DNA from: Wenzhouxiangella sp. XN201
GTDB lineage: Bacteria > Pseudomonadota > Gammaproteobacteria > Xanthomonadales > Wenzhouxiangellaceae
DNA length: 64,000 nt
NCBI RefSeq assembly: GCF_011008905.1
Contig: NZ_JAAIVI010000017.1
Location: 868,001 to 932,000 of the forward strand
Direction: 5' to 3'
Below the pieces are notes generated by a model. It was not told the DNA's origin and searched no databases. It was given only the letters and a program-made list of their open reading frames with translations. A program made the position numbers and the translations under genes. Positions 47,332 to 56,875 of the stretch are shown here, piece by piece (the first letter of the stretch is position 1; each line of letters opens with the position of its first letter).

Positions 47332-49053
47332 TCAGTCCTTGGTCACCCGGTTCATCTCGGCCAGGCCAATCTTGCCCAGTTTGACCTTGTTCAGGGCCGC
47401 CCGGCGCAGGTCGATAATGCCTTCCCTGTGTGATTGCTTTTCAAGATCCAGGGCCGAACCGCCTTCAAGAATGATCCGTTCCATGTCTTCGGTAATAGGC
47501 ATCACCTGGAACACGCCGCTCCGTCCCTTGTAGCCGGCGGTGCACTGGTCGCAATCGCCGGGCTGGAACACCTTGATTCCTTCAGCGATTTCTTCCTCGG
47601 TAAAACCGATCTTGAGCAGCGCTTCGTCGGGCACTTCCTCAATCTTCTTGCAGGTATGCAGGTTACGAGCCAGGCGCTGGGCCAGCACCAGGTGCACGGT
47701 CGAGACAATGTTGTAGGAAGGTACACCCATATTGGCCAGGCGCGCGATCGAGGCGGGTGCGTCGTTGGTATGCAGGGTCGAGAGCACAAGGTGACCCGTC
47801 TGGGCCGCCTTGATGGCAATCTCGGCCGTTTCCAGGTCTCGAATTTCCCCGACCATGATGATGTCGGGATCCTGCCGCAGGAATGATCGTAGCGCCGCAG
47901 CAAAGGTCAGGCCCTGCTTGACGTTCTGCTGGACTTGGTTGATGCCCTTCATTCGAATTTCGACCGGATCCTCGACGGTGGAAATGTTGCGGCCCTCATC
48001 GTTGAGAATGCCTAGCGCGGTATACAGCGTGACGGTCTTGCCCGAGCCGGTGGGCCCCGTAACCAGCACCATGCCATAGGGCTTGGAAATGGCCGCCATG
48101 TAGTCTTCCTGCTGCTTTTTCTCGAAACCCAGCTTTTCCGGGCCCAGATAGGCGCCGGAGGAGTCGAGAATACGCAGCACGATCTTCTCACCCCACAGGG
48201 TCGGGCAGGTCGAGACACGAAAGTCGTAGGCCTGGCTCTTGGTGAGGTTTAGCTTGATACGTCCGTCCTGTGGCACGCGGCGCTCGGCGATGTCCAGACT
48301 GGCCATCACCTTCAGGCGGGCCGACAGGCGCGGCGCCATACGCTTGGGCGGTCGCACCTGCGTGACCAACACGCCGTCGACGCGGAAGCGAACCCGGTAG
48401 TTTTCTTCGTAGGGCTCGAAGTGGATGTCGGAAGCGCCCTTGCGAATGGCGTCGACCAGCACCTTGTTGACGAAGCGCACGACCGGTGCGTCGTCTGCGC
48501 CTGCCGTGCCTTCGGCAGCTTCTTCCTCCTGTTCGCCCTGGTCGAACTTCAGATTGTCGAGGTCGTCTTCGTCCTCGGTCAGTTCGGTAAAGGCCTGGGT
48601 GGAGCCTGCCAGTGCCCGGTCCATGGCCGGCTCGATGGCGCTGTAGGGCGCCAGGATGGCTTCCACGGACAGGCCGGTGGAAAAAGCGATCTCGTCGATG
48701 CCCGCCTTGTTGCCCGGGTCGGCGACGGCTACGAAGAGACGCTTGCCGCGTTTCATGATGGGCAGGATCAGGTGCTTGCGGACCAGTTCCTCGCTGACCG
48801 CGTCCATCGGCGCATGTTTGAGGTTGACGGCTGGAAGGTCCACCAGGGGCATGCCGAAGTCCTCGGCTGCCAGGTGGGCGAATCCCATTGCGTCCACGGC
48901 CTTTTCGCGGACGATGTGACTGGTAAAAGTGCGGCCTTTCTCCGTGGCCTGATCCGCCACTTCCAAAGCCTTCTCTTCAGTCAATAGTCCGGCTTCCACC
49001 AGTTTACGACCGAGGCTGGGCAGGCGCATGAGTGAGGCGGGTTGGGCGGGCAT
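47332..49053 (-). CDS. pilB: Type IV pilus assembly ATPase
   Basis: Hexameric ATPase that powers pilus extension. 573 aa: N-terminal MshEN-type domain (LPSLGRKLVEAGLLTEEKAL, a possible c-di-GMP site), linker, and ATPase domain with Walker A GPTGSGKTVTLYTAL, Walker B region DPDIIMVGEIRDLETAEIA, and the zinc cysteines CKK and CDQC. Upstream of pilC in the same direction with the ankyrin gene between. Confidence 0.95.
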   Translation of the reverse strand: MPAQPASLMRLPSLGRKLVEAGLLTEEKALEVADQATEKGRTFTSHIVREKAVDAMGFAHLAAEDFGMPLVDLPAVNLKHAPMDAVSEELVRKHLILPIMKRGKRLFVAVADPGNKAGIDEIAFSTGLSVEAILAPYSAIEPAMDRALAGSTQAFTELTEDEDDLDNLKFDQGEQEEEAAEGTAGADDAPVVRFVNKVLVDAIRKGASDIHFEPYEENYRVRFRVDGVLVTQVRPPKRMAPRLSARLKVMASLDIAERRVPQDGRIKLNLTKSQAYDFRVSTCPTLWGEKIVLRILDSSGAYLGPEKLGFEKKQQEDYMAAISKPYGMVLVTGPTGSGKTVTLYTALGILNDEGRNISTVEDPVEIRMKGINQVQQNVKQGLTFAAALRSFLRQDPDIIMVGEIRDLETAEIAIKAAQTGHLVLSTLHTNDAPASIARLANMGVPSYNIVSTVHLVLAQRLARNLHTCKKIEEVPDEALLKIGFTEEEIAEGIKVFQPGDCDQCTAGYKGRSGVFQVMPITEDMERIILEGGSALDLEKQSHREGIIDLRRAALNKVKLGKIGLAEMNRVTKD

Positions 49054-49219
49054 AGGCCGAAAATTCCTTGAGACCGGGTCAAATCCTAGCTGGCAGGGCC
49101 TGATTTTACAATGCTTTTTGACGGGATAACCCGGGTCTGGCGGCCTGGGTCAGAAGACGTTACCAATTGTTCACAGCGTCGAGTTTCTTGATGCGAGTCA
49201 GACTTTGACCGCATTCTCC

Positions 49220-49266
49220 GACAGAATCTATGACTCATTCTGTCAGATAGTGACAAAAATAGTCAC
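49220..49266. promoter_or_regulatory. Candidate PilR enhancer sites upstream of pilA
   Basis: Overlapping inverted repeats: GACAGAAT-N9-ATTCTGTC (49220-49244), TGTCA-N5-TGACA (49241-49255) and GTGAC-N7-GTCAC (49250-49266). TGTC/GACA half-sites are the kind PilR binds, and they lie 100-145 nt before the sigma-54 element. Confidence 0.6.
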
Positions 49267-49365
49267 ATCTTTAGCTCGTGGTTCCGTTCAGTTCCCAACC
49301 CAAGGAGTGCTACGCTGATCCCCTAAATCACTGAGAATCGGACCGATTCGAGGTTAACTCGGGGT

Positions 49366-49381
49366 TGGAACACTTTATGCA
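49366..49381 (+). promoter_or_regulatory. Sigma-54 promoter of pilA
   Basis: TGGAACACTTTATGCA has the invariant GG and GC at 10-nt spacing and matches TGGCACRNNNNTTGCW at all but two positions. Start near 49393 would give a leader of about 90 nt, with a hairpin GCAGGT-CCA-ACCTGC. Pilin genes of this type are known to be PilR/sigma-54 controlled. Confidence 0.75.
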
Positions 49382-49481
49382 TGTAGACAGTGGAGCCAGT
49401 TGGCTTTAAAGTGCAGCAGGTCCAACCTGCAATTGATGGGTTGGCTTGTGTATTTGCAGGTAAAACTTCAGGAGTGATTCT

Positions 49482-49904
49482 ATGAACACCATGCGCAAAC
49501 AATCCGGTTTCACGCTCATCGAACTGATGATCGTGATTGCTATCATCGCGATCCTCATGGCGATTGCCGTGCCCGCGTACCAGGACTACTCGATTCGCAC
49601 CAAGGTTTCTGAGGCCGTCAGCGTGACTGGGGGCGCCAAGCTGGCCGTTGCTGAAACCTACCAGTCACTTGGTCGTTTTGCGACTGCCCAGGCTTCGTAT
49701 GGCTGGGACTTCGCTGCCTCTGACTATGTTGCAAGCTCTACGATTGCGCCCTCTACTGGCGTAATTACCGTGACGACGCAGAACACCGGTGCTAGCACTG
49801 ATCCAGTGCTCACTTTTACGCCTGAAACGGGCGCGGGTCGAATTGATTGGGATTGTGCTGCCACTGCTGGTGAAGACAAGCATATCCCCGCTGAATGCCG
49901 CTAA
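49482..49904 (+). CDS. pilA: Type IV major pilin
   Basis: Structural pilus subunit. 140 aa: short leader MNTMRKQSG, cleavage G/F before [20 protein letters not shown], the methylated-Phe and Glu5 helix. Two cysteines near the C-terminus (DCAAT...AECR) would form the D-region disulfide loop. GGAG ribosome-binding site before the ATG. The stop TAA overlaps the stop of the convergent membrane-protein gene. Confidence 0.95.
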   Translation: MNTMRKQSGFTLIELMIVIAIIAILMAIAVPAYQDYSIRTKVSEAVSVTGGAKLAVAETYQSLGRFATAQASYGWDFAASDYVASSTIAPSTGVITVTTQNTGASTDPVLTFTPETGAGRIDWDCAATAGEDKHIPAECR

Positions 49905-51865
49905 AAGCTACTCAATAGCGGACTATCAACACTTAGAGCCCCTGCACTCGCAGGGGCTTTTTTCATCTGGCCCTCAAAGAAGTCTGCAAGGTCTAGCCAC
50001 AGCTTTCGTGTAACGGGATTTCTTGGAGGCTCTGAGCGCATCATTTCGACAAGTTGGTGGATTCCCTGCCTATTCCCGTTTGCCGAATGAATGTTGAAGA
50101 TTGTCCTAGCTGCAGACGGATCGTGTCGGATCTCAATGGCCCGCATAAGGTGGTCCACTGCCGAACCGCTGATACCAGTAGCAATATCCAGTCGAGCCGT
50201 TAGTTTATGAAGCGCATGCCGTGCTGACCTGGACGCTGCGTAACCATCATTCTCAAATGGGGCTACCGTAATTCGTCTCAAATCTTCAAGTTCAAGCAGA
50301 TCGCAGTCCCCACTTAGGTGGGTATCAGCCAGTTTTTCAATTGCGTCGGTATAGGCGTGGGTGAATTCGCCCGACTGGATTCGTGAAACCAAATTACCAA
50401 TGTCTATATCAAGTACAGGTCTCTGCCTGAAAATACAATGAAGCGCTAATCGTTGCACTTCATAGAGATAGCCTTGATCCGGATCACTTGACTTCCTCTT
50501 CAGAAGCTTTAATGCAGCCGGGTAGTCATTTTCATCAACATACTGTTCCAGAAGAAATCCTGTCGCACGTGGAGACTCAGGTTGTTGTCCATACCATATC
50601 TCTGCCGCCAGTCTCGGCTTTCCCCAGATAGATGAAGTATTGAATAAAACGAATGCCAGAATAAGAAAATATCCAGAAAATCCGAAAATTGCAGCCTTTT
50701 GAAATCTCAACCAGGATGCGTGGATCGCCCATCCCAACAAAATCGCCAAACCGATTAGCGGCACGTAACTCCTATGCGAGAAATAAAGTTCAAGGGGAAT
50801 CGTGCTTGACTCTATGGATTGCGCTATTAGATACCAGAACACGCCAAAGGCGAGGAATGGAACTGCCTTTCTCAGCCAAATGGCGAGGACACTGACCAAA
50901 ATCCAAGCACTCAGGCTAATTGCCACCTTGGGCTCAAAAAGAGATTTGCTCGCGGAAACGGAATCATAAAACGCGTGTATGTTGAGGGCTGAGGGTAAAA
51001 AAGCTTGCCGAATGTAGTCCCATAGCACCCAAGATTGCGTGAGCAATCTTTCACTGCCGCTGAACCCCCGAAAGTCGATAGCCGGCTGAGTGTAGGGAAG
51101 CCTGAACGCCAGATATGAAAATATGAGTACTGTCGGGAGCGCTAGGAATAGCGCGATCCATGTTCTCCATAAGAGCCTTTGGTTATCAAATGGACGCTTG
51201 AGCAAGGTCAGTTCCATAACCAGCGTAAGCGCAGGTAGAACAGCCGCGTTCTCCTTAGTGAATACGCCGAGTAGGCCAGCAAAAAAGAGCCAGGTAGTCA
51301 TCAGCGTCAAGCGGAATATGGGGGAAACGCTCGAAGCGCTTCTGGAGTACAGATAACCAGTAATGCCGAGTAACACGAATGTGGTGCTTAACAGGGTCAT
51401 TCGTTGAATAACTAGAAGTACCGTGGCGGCATGTATTGGAAGTATGGTCCAAAGAATTGCTGCCACAAGCGCAACCCACTGGCTTTGCGAGCTGTCAACA
51501 TCTGCCGCCTGCAACAATTTCCTGGTAAAGAAAAATACAAGGATGCCGTTTATCAGATGGATCAGAATATTCGTTCGAAGGAATGTATGAGTGTCATCTG
51601 GATATGAGTCGGACTCCAGCAAAAAGCTCGCCAGCGCGACTGGGCGACCAAGTGGCCCTGACTCATTGGTTGATGCGAAAAGGAGTGCCGACGTAAAATC
51701 CTTGACATCTTCCAAGCCTTCCAGATTGGGTCTGTCGTCGAAGTGAAATGTGCCTCCAAGGCCGGGTAAGTACAATGCTCCTGTTAAGAGAATTCCGAAA
51801 ATGGCGAAGCATAAAACACCCCAACTCAGCGAGTCGTAAGTGGATAAGGAATTTGAATTAGACAT
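49901..51865 (-). CDS. GT-C-like polytopic membrane protein, candidate pilin glycosyltransferase
   Basis: 654 aa, about 11 membrane helices up to residue 410, then a soluble helical C-terminal part that may be TPR-like. [11 protein letters not shown] in the first periplasmic loop resembles the acidic motif of GT-C transferases (TMTC/DUF1736-like). Placed tail to tail with pilA, as TfpO/TfpW-type pilin glycosylation genes often are. The final residues ([12 protein letters not shown]) are encoded by the reverse side of the pilA terminator. AT-richer than the pil genes upstream. Function is inference. Confidence 0.5.
   Translation of the reverse strand: MSNSNSLSTYDSLSWGVLCFAIFGILLTGALYLPGLGGTFHFDDRPNLEGLEDVKDFTSALLFASTNESGPLGRPVALASFLLESDSYPDDTHTFLRTNILIHLINGILVFFFTRKLLQAADVDSSQSQWVALVAAILWTILPIHAATVLLVIQRMTLLSTTFVLLGITGYLYSRSASSVSPIFRLTLMTTWLFFAGLLGVFTKENAAVLPALTLVMELTLLKRPFDNQRLLWRTWIALFLALPTVLIFSYLAFRLPYTQPAIDFRGFSGSERLLTQSWVLWDYIRQAFLPSALNIHAFYDSVSASKSLFEPKVAISLSAWILVSVLAIWLRKAVPFLAFGVFWYLIAQSIESSTIPLELYFSHRSYVPLIGLAILLGWAIHASWLRFQKAAIFGFSGYFLILAFVLFNTSSIWGKPRLAAEIWYGQQPESPRATGFLLEQYVDENDYPAALKLLKRKSSDPDQGYLYEVQRLALHCIFRQRPVLDIDIGNLVSRIQSGEFTHAYTDAIEKLADTHLSGDCDLLELEDLRRITVAPFENDGYAASRSARHALHKLTARLDIATGISGSAVDHLMRAIEIRHDPSAARTIFNIHSANGNRQGIHQLVEMMRSEPPRNPVTRKLWLDLADFFEGQMKKAPASAGALSVDSPLLSSF
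49937..49963 (+). terminator. Terminator of pilA
   Basis: AGCCCCTGC-ACTC-GCAGGGGCT followed by TTTTTT, 33 nt after the pilA stop. It lies inside the 3' end of the opposite-strand gene. Confidence 0.9.
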
Positions 51866-52282
51866 TCTTGATTATTGCGTTGGGCGGTTGTAGTGGAAAT
51901 TGGGGGTTATGGTCCGCTCACCTGCTTATTAGGTAAAGTTTTCCTGTTTGCGAAATTATGAACGGAGTACGGTCGGAATGTCCAGTTCGCTAGGAAGTAC
52001 ACCCACATTTAGGATCCACATTCAGGTGGAGGTGTTAACAACAGGACCACCACAAGCCGCCGTCTGATCGGGCCATCGAGTCGACGGGATCCGCCCTGAG
52101 GTGGCCTCATGCTGAGGTTCAGAGGTGTCTCTAAAGCAGACGAAGTCCACTTTGTCCGCGGCTCTGTATTTGAAATCGGAGAAGACGGCCTGAGCGCTCG
52201 AAAGCAAATGTTTTACCGCTGGAATCGAAATGAATGGGAGAGTGATTTTACCCAACGCTATTCAAGGTAGTCGTTATAATGT
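51866..52282. other. Gap between the GT-C-like gene and the second epimerase
   Basis: 417 nt. The only candidate is a small plus-strand reading frame at 52109-52270. The rest shows no recognisable promoter, repeat or RNA; the AT-rich part near 51890-51960 probably holds the promoter of the membrane-protein gene. Confidence 0.4.
52109..52270 (+). CDS. Possible small protein, 53 aa
   Basis: MLRFRGVSKADEVHFVRGSV... ending DFTQRYSR. It has a TGAGGTGG Shine-Dalgarno 5-8 nt before the ATG and an even, non-repetitive composition. I recognise no family. It runs convergent to the epimerase gene 12 nt away. It could be a gene fragment left by a rearrangement at the edge of the polysaccharide cluster. 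Confidence 0.3.
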   Translation: MLRFRGVSKADEVHFVRGSVFEIGEDGLSARKQMFYRWNRNEWESDFTQRYSR

Positions 52283-53434
52283 TTAGCCCTCTCCTCGCTG
52301 GGCACCCTGAAGTTTAGACTCAGGGAGTCTTGTCAGCAAATCATCTACGATGATGTCGACCGGGTATTGGGGCGGCAGCTTTATGGTTTGTCGTGACGGA
52401 TCGGTGTCGACGGTTTCGACTGCCCGTGTAATGCATTCGGGGTCAAAACGGCTGAGTACTACGTTAGAATCCAACCCTTCTTGCCTTTCAGTGGCCATTC
52501 GCATCAGCAGCGTCGGGATGCCGAGATAGGATAGTTCCTCCTGATTGCTTCCACCGTCGGTGATCACCAGTCGCGAGTGTGCTATTAGCTGCATAAATGG
52601 GACATAGGTCATGCGCGAATGTAATTCGATGTTCGGATTTCGCTGCAGATCCTCTAGGCTGTTCAACTCGCTGAGACGCTTTTTGGTTGTGGGGTGCAGG
52701 ACGAAGACTACGTTCAATCGTTGTGCCAGCCTATCAACAGTATCCAGAATGACCCTCATGCGTTCTCGGGAGTAGAGGTTTTCAAACCTGTGAACGGAAA
52801 CTACGGCGTATGGGATGTCACTATCGCTGCGAGCGGTATGCGGTCTATCCAGCGCGATGCGTAGCGCGTCAAGGATTGTGTTCGCCTGGGTGTCTACGAT
52901 AACAACCCGCCGGCGGTTAATATTTCTGCATGCCCAGGTACCCGGGCAATAAGCGATGTCGGCAACGCCCAGGACGAGAAGACGCGTGATTTCTTCGGGG
53001 AACGGATGGCGCCAGTTGAAGGAACGCAGGCCACTCTCGACATGGGCAACTGTGGTGCCGGTGATACGGCCGACGAATGCGGCAAGTAGTGTCGTGAAGG
53101 TATCGCCGTGTGCCAACACCACGGTATGTTTCCTGGGGCTGGGCGCCCAGCTCGCTCGCCGTCGCCATAGGCGCCAGGCCGTACGGACCAGCCAAAATGT
53201 AGCCTGGGCTATGCCCTTAATCTCCCGCCCTTCATACAGGGCCTCCCGGGGCGTAGTGATGCCGAATTCGTCGAGCAACTCGTCGATGGTCTCCTGATGT
53301 TGCCCGGTCATCAGTAGTCGATAGGGAATGTGACGGTGTTCAAACGAGGCAAGAAGGGGAGCCATCTTGATTACCTGGGCCCGCGTTCCGAGGATGGCGA
53401 CGATGCGCGGCTTCTGGCATGGACTGACTGACAT
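52283..53434 (-). CDS. UDP-N-acetylglucosamine 2-epimerase homologue (variant)
   Basis: 383 aa, WecB/NeuC-like fold. The blocks are recognisable but altered: GTRAQVIKMAP for GTRPEAIK, LAHGDTFTT for QGDTTT, HVESGLRSFNWRHPFPEEITR, VSVHRFEN, and TDGGSNQEELSYLGIPTLL for TDSGG-QEE. So it probably acts on a different UDP-sugar or is a hydrolysing form. It is clearly not a copy of the wecB at 21.3 kb. Divergent from the flippase gene, part of the polysaccharide cluster. Confidence 0.8.
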   Translation of the reverse strand: MSVSPCQKPRIVAILGTRAQVIKMAPLLASFEHRHIPYRLLMTGQHQETIDELLDEFGITTPREALYEGREIKGIAQATFWLVRTAWRLWRRRASWAPSPRKHTVVLAHGDTFTTLLAAFVGRITGTTVAHVESGLRSFNWRHPFPEEITRLLVLGVADIAYCPGTWACRNINRRRVVIVDTQANTILDALRIALDRPHTARSDSDIPYAVVSVHRFENLYSRERMRVILDTVDRLAQRLNVVFVLHPTTKKRLSELNSLEDLQRNPNIELHSRMTYVPFMQLIAHSRLVITDGGSNQEELSYLGIPTLLMRMATERQEGLDSNVVLSRFDPECITRAVETVDTDPSRQTIKLPPQYPVDIIVDDLLTRLPESKLQGAQRGEG

Positions 53435-53583
53435 CGATCCCTGCTTCCTGACCTATTGAGAAGAGCTTATGCCCGGCCGATAGCGTACCATGGCGAATGT
53501 ACCTAGGCCGCCACAGACCGGGGCAGTGATATGGAGGAAATGCCAACTTGCCGGGCAATAAGGAGCGTGGAGGGACACCGAGC

Positions 53584-54885
53584 ATGAGGCAGTGGCAAGG
53601 TGAAAGTCTGGCTGCGCAGTTGCTTCGGGGCGGCGCCGGAAGTCTGCTGGCTCGGGTGTCCGAAGTCTTGCTGGGACTCGTGGTGGTCGTATTGCTCGCA
53701 CGTCTGCTGGGTCCGGCGGGTTACGGTGTATATGCATTCGTCTTTGCCCTGATTGCAGTTGTTTCTGTACCTGTTCGGCTAGGGCTTCCTTCATTGGTTG
53801 TGCGAGAAACGGTTCGCGGTCAACGCAACGGTGATTGGGGGGCTGTACGAGGGGTCTGGTGCTGGGCAAATGGTGTGGTCTTGGCGCTTTCGCTGTTTGT
53901 CGCCTTAGTCGGACTATTGGGTGTGTGGGCAGGCTGGGCAAAGGGCGAAACCCTCAGGGAAGCACTGCCATGGGGGTTTGCGCTGATACCCGTGATGGCG
54001 TTGGGGGCCATTAGGTCGGCCAGCTTGCGCGGGTTACGCCATACATTGGCTGGCGTGATTCCGGAACAGGTTCTGCGACCTACGCTTATGGTGGTGTTGC
54101 TTGCAGCGGTGATGATTTTATCGGATGAGGGGCTTTCTCCAGACGGCGCAATGGCGCTCATGTTCATTGTATCGTTGATGGCATTTCTGGTAGGCGCTTT
54201 GTTGCTGCGGCGCTACCGTCCGTGGCCAATACAGCTGGCCAAGCCTGTTTATCACCATGGGGCCTGGTTGAGATCGTCCTGGCCCATGGCTTTCACCGAG
54301 GGGGCCGAGCAGTTCATGCGTCATGCCGATGTGCTCATGTTGGGGTTGATGGCGGCCACGGTGGATGTCGGGGTCTATCGATTGGCGGCGCAAGGGGCGT
54401 TGATTGTTTCGCTTGCGCTGCTTGCATTAAATACGGCAGCGGCACCGTTCGTAGCTAAGCTTTATGCACAAGGCGACTATGTAAAGTTACAGAGGCTCGT
54501 GACCCGACTGGCCCAGGCAGCGCTGGTCTTCGCTTTGCTAATCTGCCTAGGATTTATTTTATCTGGTGACTGGCTTCTTAGTACGTTTTTTGGCGAGGGC
54601 TATGCGTCCGCCTTGTGGCCATTACTCATTCTTGGGGTGGGCCAAGTTGCGAATGCTGGATTTGGTGCCACCGGCATGGTTTTGAATATGACTGGTCATG
54701 AGCGTGAAGTTAGCCGGGCTGTAGCTGTAGCCGCCGTTGTCAACATTGTGCTCAATCTGTTGCTGATTCCACCGTTAGGTGTGATCGGCGCAGCGATTGC
54801 TACCAGTATGAGTTTGGTGTTCTGGAATGTCTGGCTGTGGCTCGTGGCGCGCTGGCGGCTAAAGATTCGTTGTTCGGCTTTCTGA
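53584..54885 (+). CDS. Wzx-like polysaccharide flippase
   Basis: MOP/PST-family membrane protein, 433 aa and about 12-14 helices, likely translocating lipid-linked repeat units. GSLLARVSEVLLGLVVVVLL and ARLLGPAGYGVYAFVFALIA near the N-terminus are typical. The ATG preceded by GGAGGG is used; another in-frame start 36 nt upstream has none. No Wzy polymerase is seen in the window. Confidence 0.85.
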   Translation: MRQWQGESLAAQLLRGGAGSLLARVSEVLLGLVVVVLLARLLGPAGYGVYAFVFALIAVVSVPVRLGLPSLVVRETVRGQRNGDWGAVRGVWCWANGVVLALSLFVALVGLLGVWAGWAKGETLREALPWGFALIPVMALGAIRSASLRGLRHTLAGVIPEQVLRPTLMVVLLAAVMILSDEGLSPDGAMALMFIVSLMAFLVGALLLRRYRPWPIQLAKPVYHHGAWLRSSWPMAFTEGAEQFMRHADVLMLGLMAATVDVGVYRLAAQGALIVSLALLALNTAAAPFVAKLYAQGDYVKLQRLVTRLAQAALVFALLICLGFILSGDWLLSTFFGEGYASALWPLLILGVGQVANAGFGATGMVLNMTGHEREVSRAVAVAAVVNIVLNLLLIPPLGVIGAAIATSMSLVFWNVWLWLVARWRLKIRCSAF

Positions 54886-55050
54886 CATGTTTCGGCATTG
54901 GGGTAAAACGGGCTCAGGGTGTTTGGCTCTCTGGCAGCGTAGCGTTAATGAACTCGCCACCAGGCCCCAATGTTCGTAAAGGGTGCTTATCCTGAAGTTC
55001 GCCTGTAGTATGTTGCACATCGAGTGGATTTGGTAACTGCAGGTTGAGTT

Positions 55051-55923
55051 TTGAATTCCCAAGCGATATTTCGTTTTGATGTGGATACTGAGCTTTGCCT
55101 TCGCGAAGGGGTGGAGCCGTTGTGTGAGATCGCGGAACGGCATGGCGTATCGCTGACTTTTTTCGTCAATCCTGGACGGGCGATCGATCGCGCACTCCTG
55201 CTGCGAGAGACACTAGCCAGGATGGCAGTACGCGGAAAGAGCCAGCGTGCACCGGCATTTGGTTCGGTGAAGAAGCTGGGGCTTGGCGAAACCTTGTATC
55301 TGCTGGCGAGAAACCCGCGCACTCTTCCGGTACAGGCGGCAATGGTGCGCCGAATAATCGACGGTGGCCACGAGGTGGGCCTGCACGGAGGGCACAACCA
55401 CGCCACCTGGCAGCGTCATGCTTGCCAATGGAGCCGGCATCGGGTTGCCGCGGAGGTGGCCTGGGGCAAGGCTTGCCTGGAGGAGGCGGCTGGTTGGGCC
55501 GTCACTTCGTTTGCCTCACCGGGGTGGACGTCCCCCCCCTGTTTGGCGGATACTCTCGCCTCTCAGGGGTTTGTCGTGATCGCGGATACCCGGGACGAGC
55601 GTGGGGTGCCCGAGAAGCTAAGGACACCTTCCGGTGACATTGCTTCCGTGCCCAACACCCTTGCCGGAGAGCCCGGTGGGGCAGGGTATCTGGAGAGCCA
55701 TAAGGCGGCGGGTCTAACGGACGAAGCCGCGCTGGAAGAACTCGACAAAACGCTCGTCGATCGACGGCCCTACCTGTGCTTGTATGACCACCCCTTTTAC
55801 TCGGGGCGTCACGCTGCCGGGCTCTTCGAGCGGATCGTTGAGCTGGTCCTCGAACGGGGCTACGAAGTGGTCACCTGTGCGGAAGCCGGACATCGCCTCC
55901 TCGCGAATGGCCGTCAGTCATAG
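55051..55923 (+). CDS. ArnD-like polysaccharide deacetylase
   Basis: 290 aa NodB-type fold. FRFDVDTELCLREGVEPL holds the metal-binding Asp-Asp, and GGHEVGLHGGHNHATWQ the histidines; the layout is close to ArnD, which deformylates an undecaprenyl-linked amino sugar. SFASPGWTSPP is the arginine/tryptophan-motif region. TTG start. The 3' end overlaps the convergent sulfotransferase gene by 10 nt. No other arn gene is near, so the substrate is probably a glycan intermediate of this cluster. Confidence 0.75.
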   Translation: MNSQAIFRFDVDTELCLREGVEPLCEIAERHGVSLTFFVNPGRAIDRALLLRETLARMAVRGKSQRAPAFGSVKKLGLGETLYLLARNPRTLPVQAAMVRRIIDGGHEVGLHGGHNHATWQRHACQWSRHRVAAEVAWGKACLEEAAGWAVTSFASPGWTSPPCLADTLASQGFVVIADTRDERGVPEKLRTPSGDIASVPNTLAGEPGGAGYLESHKAAGLTDEAALEELDKTLVDRRPYLCLYDHPFYSGRHAAGLFERIVELVLERGYEVVTCAEAGHRLLANGRQS

Positions 55924-56861
55924 CCCAGTCGCCGGGCCGTGCTCCGGATGGAGGGTAGGGCCTCATCGACAGTGATCGCGAGCTTTTCGGGCGGCTGATG
56001 CTTGCCTTCGGCATTAACGATTGGGACCGCCCTTGCAAAGGCTTCCAGATACTCTGACCACGGAAGTTCCAAGAACGTTGCGATCTGTTCGATGGTCTCT
56101 CGTGGCCGCGCGTTGAGATCTTCGAGGCGAATGCGCAGGAAGCGCTTGTCCGGCGTGCGGGACTCCAGCCCAAGAATGCCTTCCTGCATCGCGCGCCACT
56201 GAAACGCCACCACCTCGGCCAAGGGGCGATCGCGCATGTACTGCCAGCCCGGTGGCAGCGGAAAGTTCCAGTGAGTGAATGGGTAGTCGGGAATGGATAG
56301 TTGCTGCGGGAGCTTCCAAGTAAAGAATCGGTCGGGGTTGAGCCACCCGCTCACCATGGAGCGCATCGTATCGGCGGGATCCCGCACGATATGGATATAC
56401 CGGGCATCCGGGAAGACTATCTCCAGCAGTTCCGGCCACAGGCTGCTGTGCACGCACTTATCCACCAGCCGGGATTCTAGTGTGGAGCGCCAGCGCAATC
56501 CCCGGGCCATGACCAGGGCGCGATAACCGGGACGTAGCACCCAACGGGAGAGAATCGGGTTCTGCTGTTTCGTGACGATATCGTGGGCGTCCGCCCGTCT
56601 CCAGGTATCGGCGGGCAGAGCGAGCCTGGCCAGCTGACGGTGCAGCCTGTCGATGTCCCCGGAATTGATATCTCCTGGCGCCCTCTCGCCGGTCCAGCCA
56701 TGTTTGGATGGCTCTGTCAGTGGCTCCCATACGGGTCTCGATTCACTGGCCGTCGAGACAAAGCCCGGTTGTCCACGCAGGATGCGATGTAATAGGGATG
56801 TGCCGGATCGTGGCGCGCCAAGAATCATCACGGGGGCATGAAAACGCAGTTGATTAGCCAC
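55914..56861 (-). CDS. Sulfotransferase
   Basis: 315 aa PAPS-dependent sulfotransferase. MILGAPRSGTSLLHRIL is the 5'-phosphosulfate loop, and YIHIVRDPADTMRSMVSGWL the 3'-phosphate motif with RDP and Ser. Probably sulfates a sugar of the surface glycan or a lipid. 14 nt after the GT2 gene on the same strand. Confidence 0.85.
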   Translation of the reverse strand: MANQLRFHAPVMILGAPRSGTSLLHRILRGQPGFVSTASESRPVWEPLTEPSKHGWTGERAPGDINSGDIDRLHRQLARLALPADTWRRADAHDIVTKQQNPILSRWVLRPGYRALVMARGLRWRSTLESRLVDKCVHSSLWPELLEIVFPDARYIHIVRDPADTMRSMVSGWLNPDRFFTWKLPQQLSIPDYPFTHWNFPLPPGWQYMRDRPLAEVVAFQWRAMQEGILGLESRTPDKRFLRIRLEDLNARPRETIEQIATFLELPWSEYLEAFARAVPIVNAEGKHQPPEKLAITVDEALPSIRSTARRLGYD

Positions 56862-56875
56862 TTAATTCTGGATCC

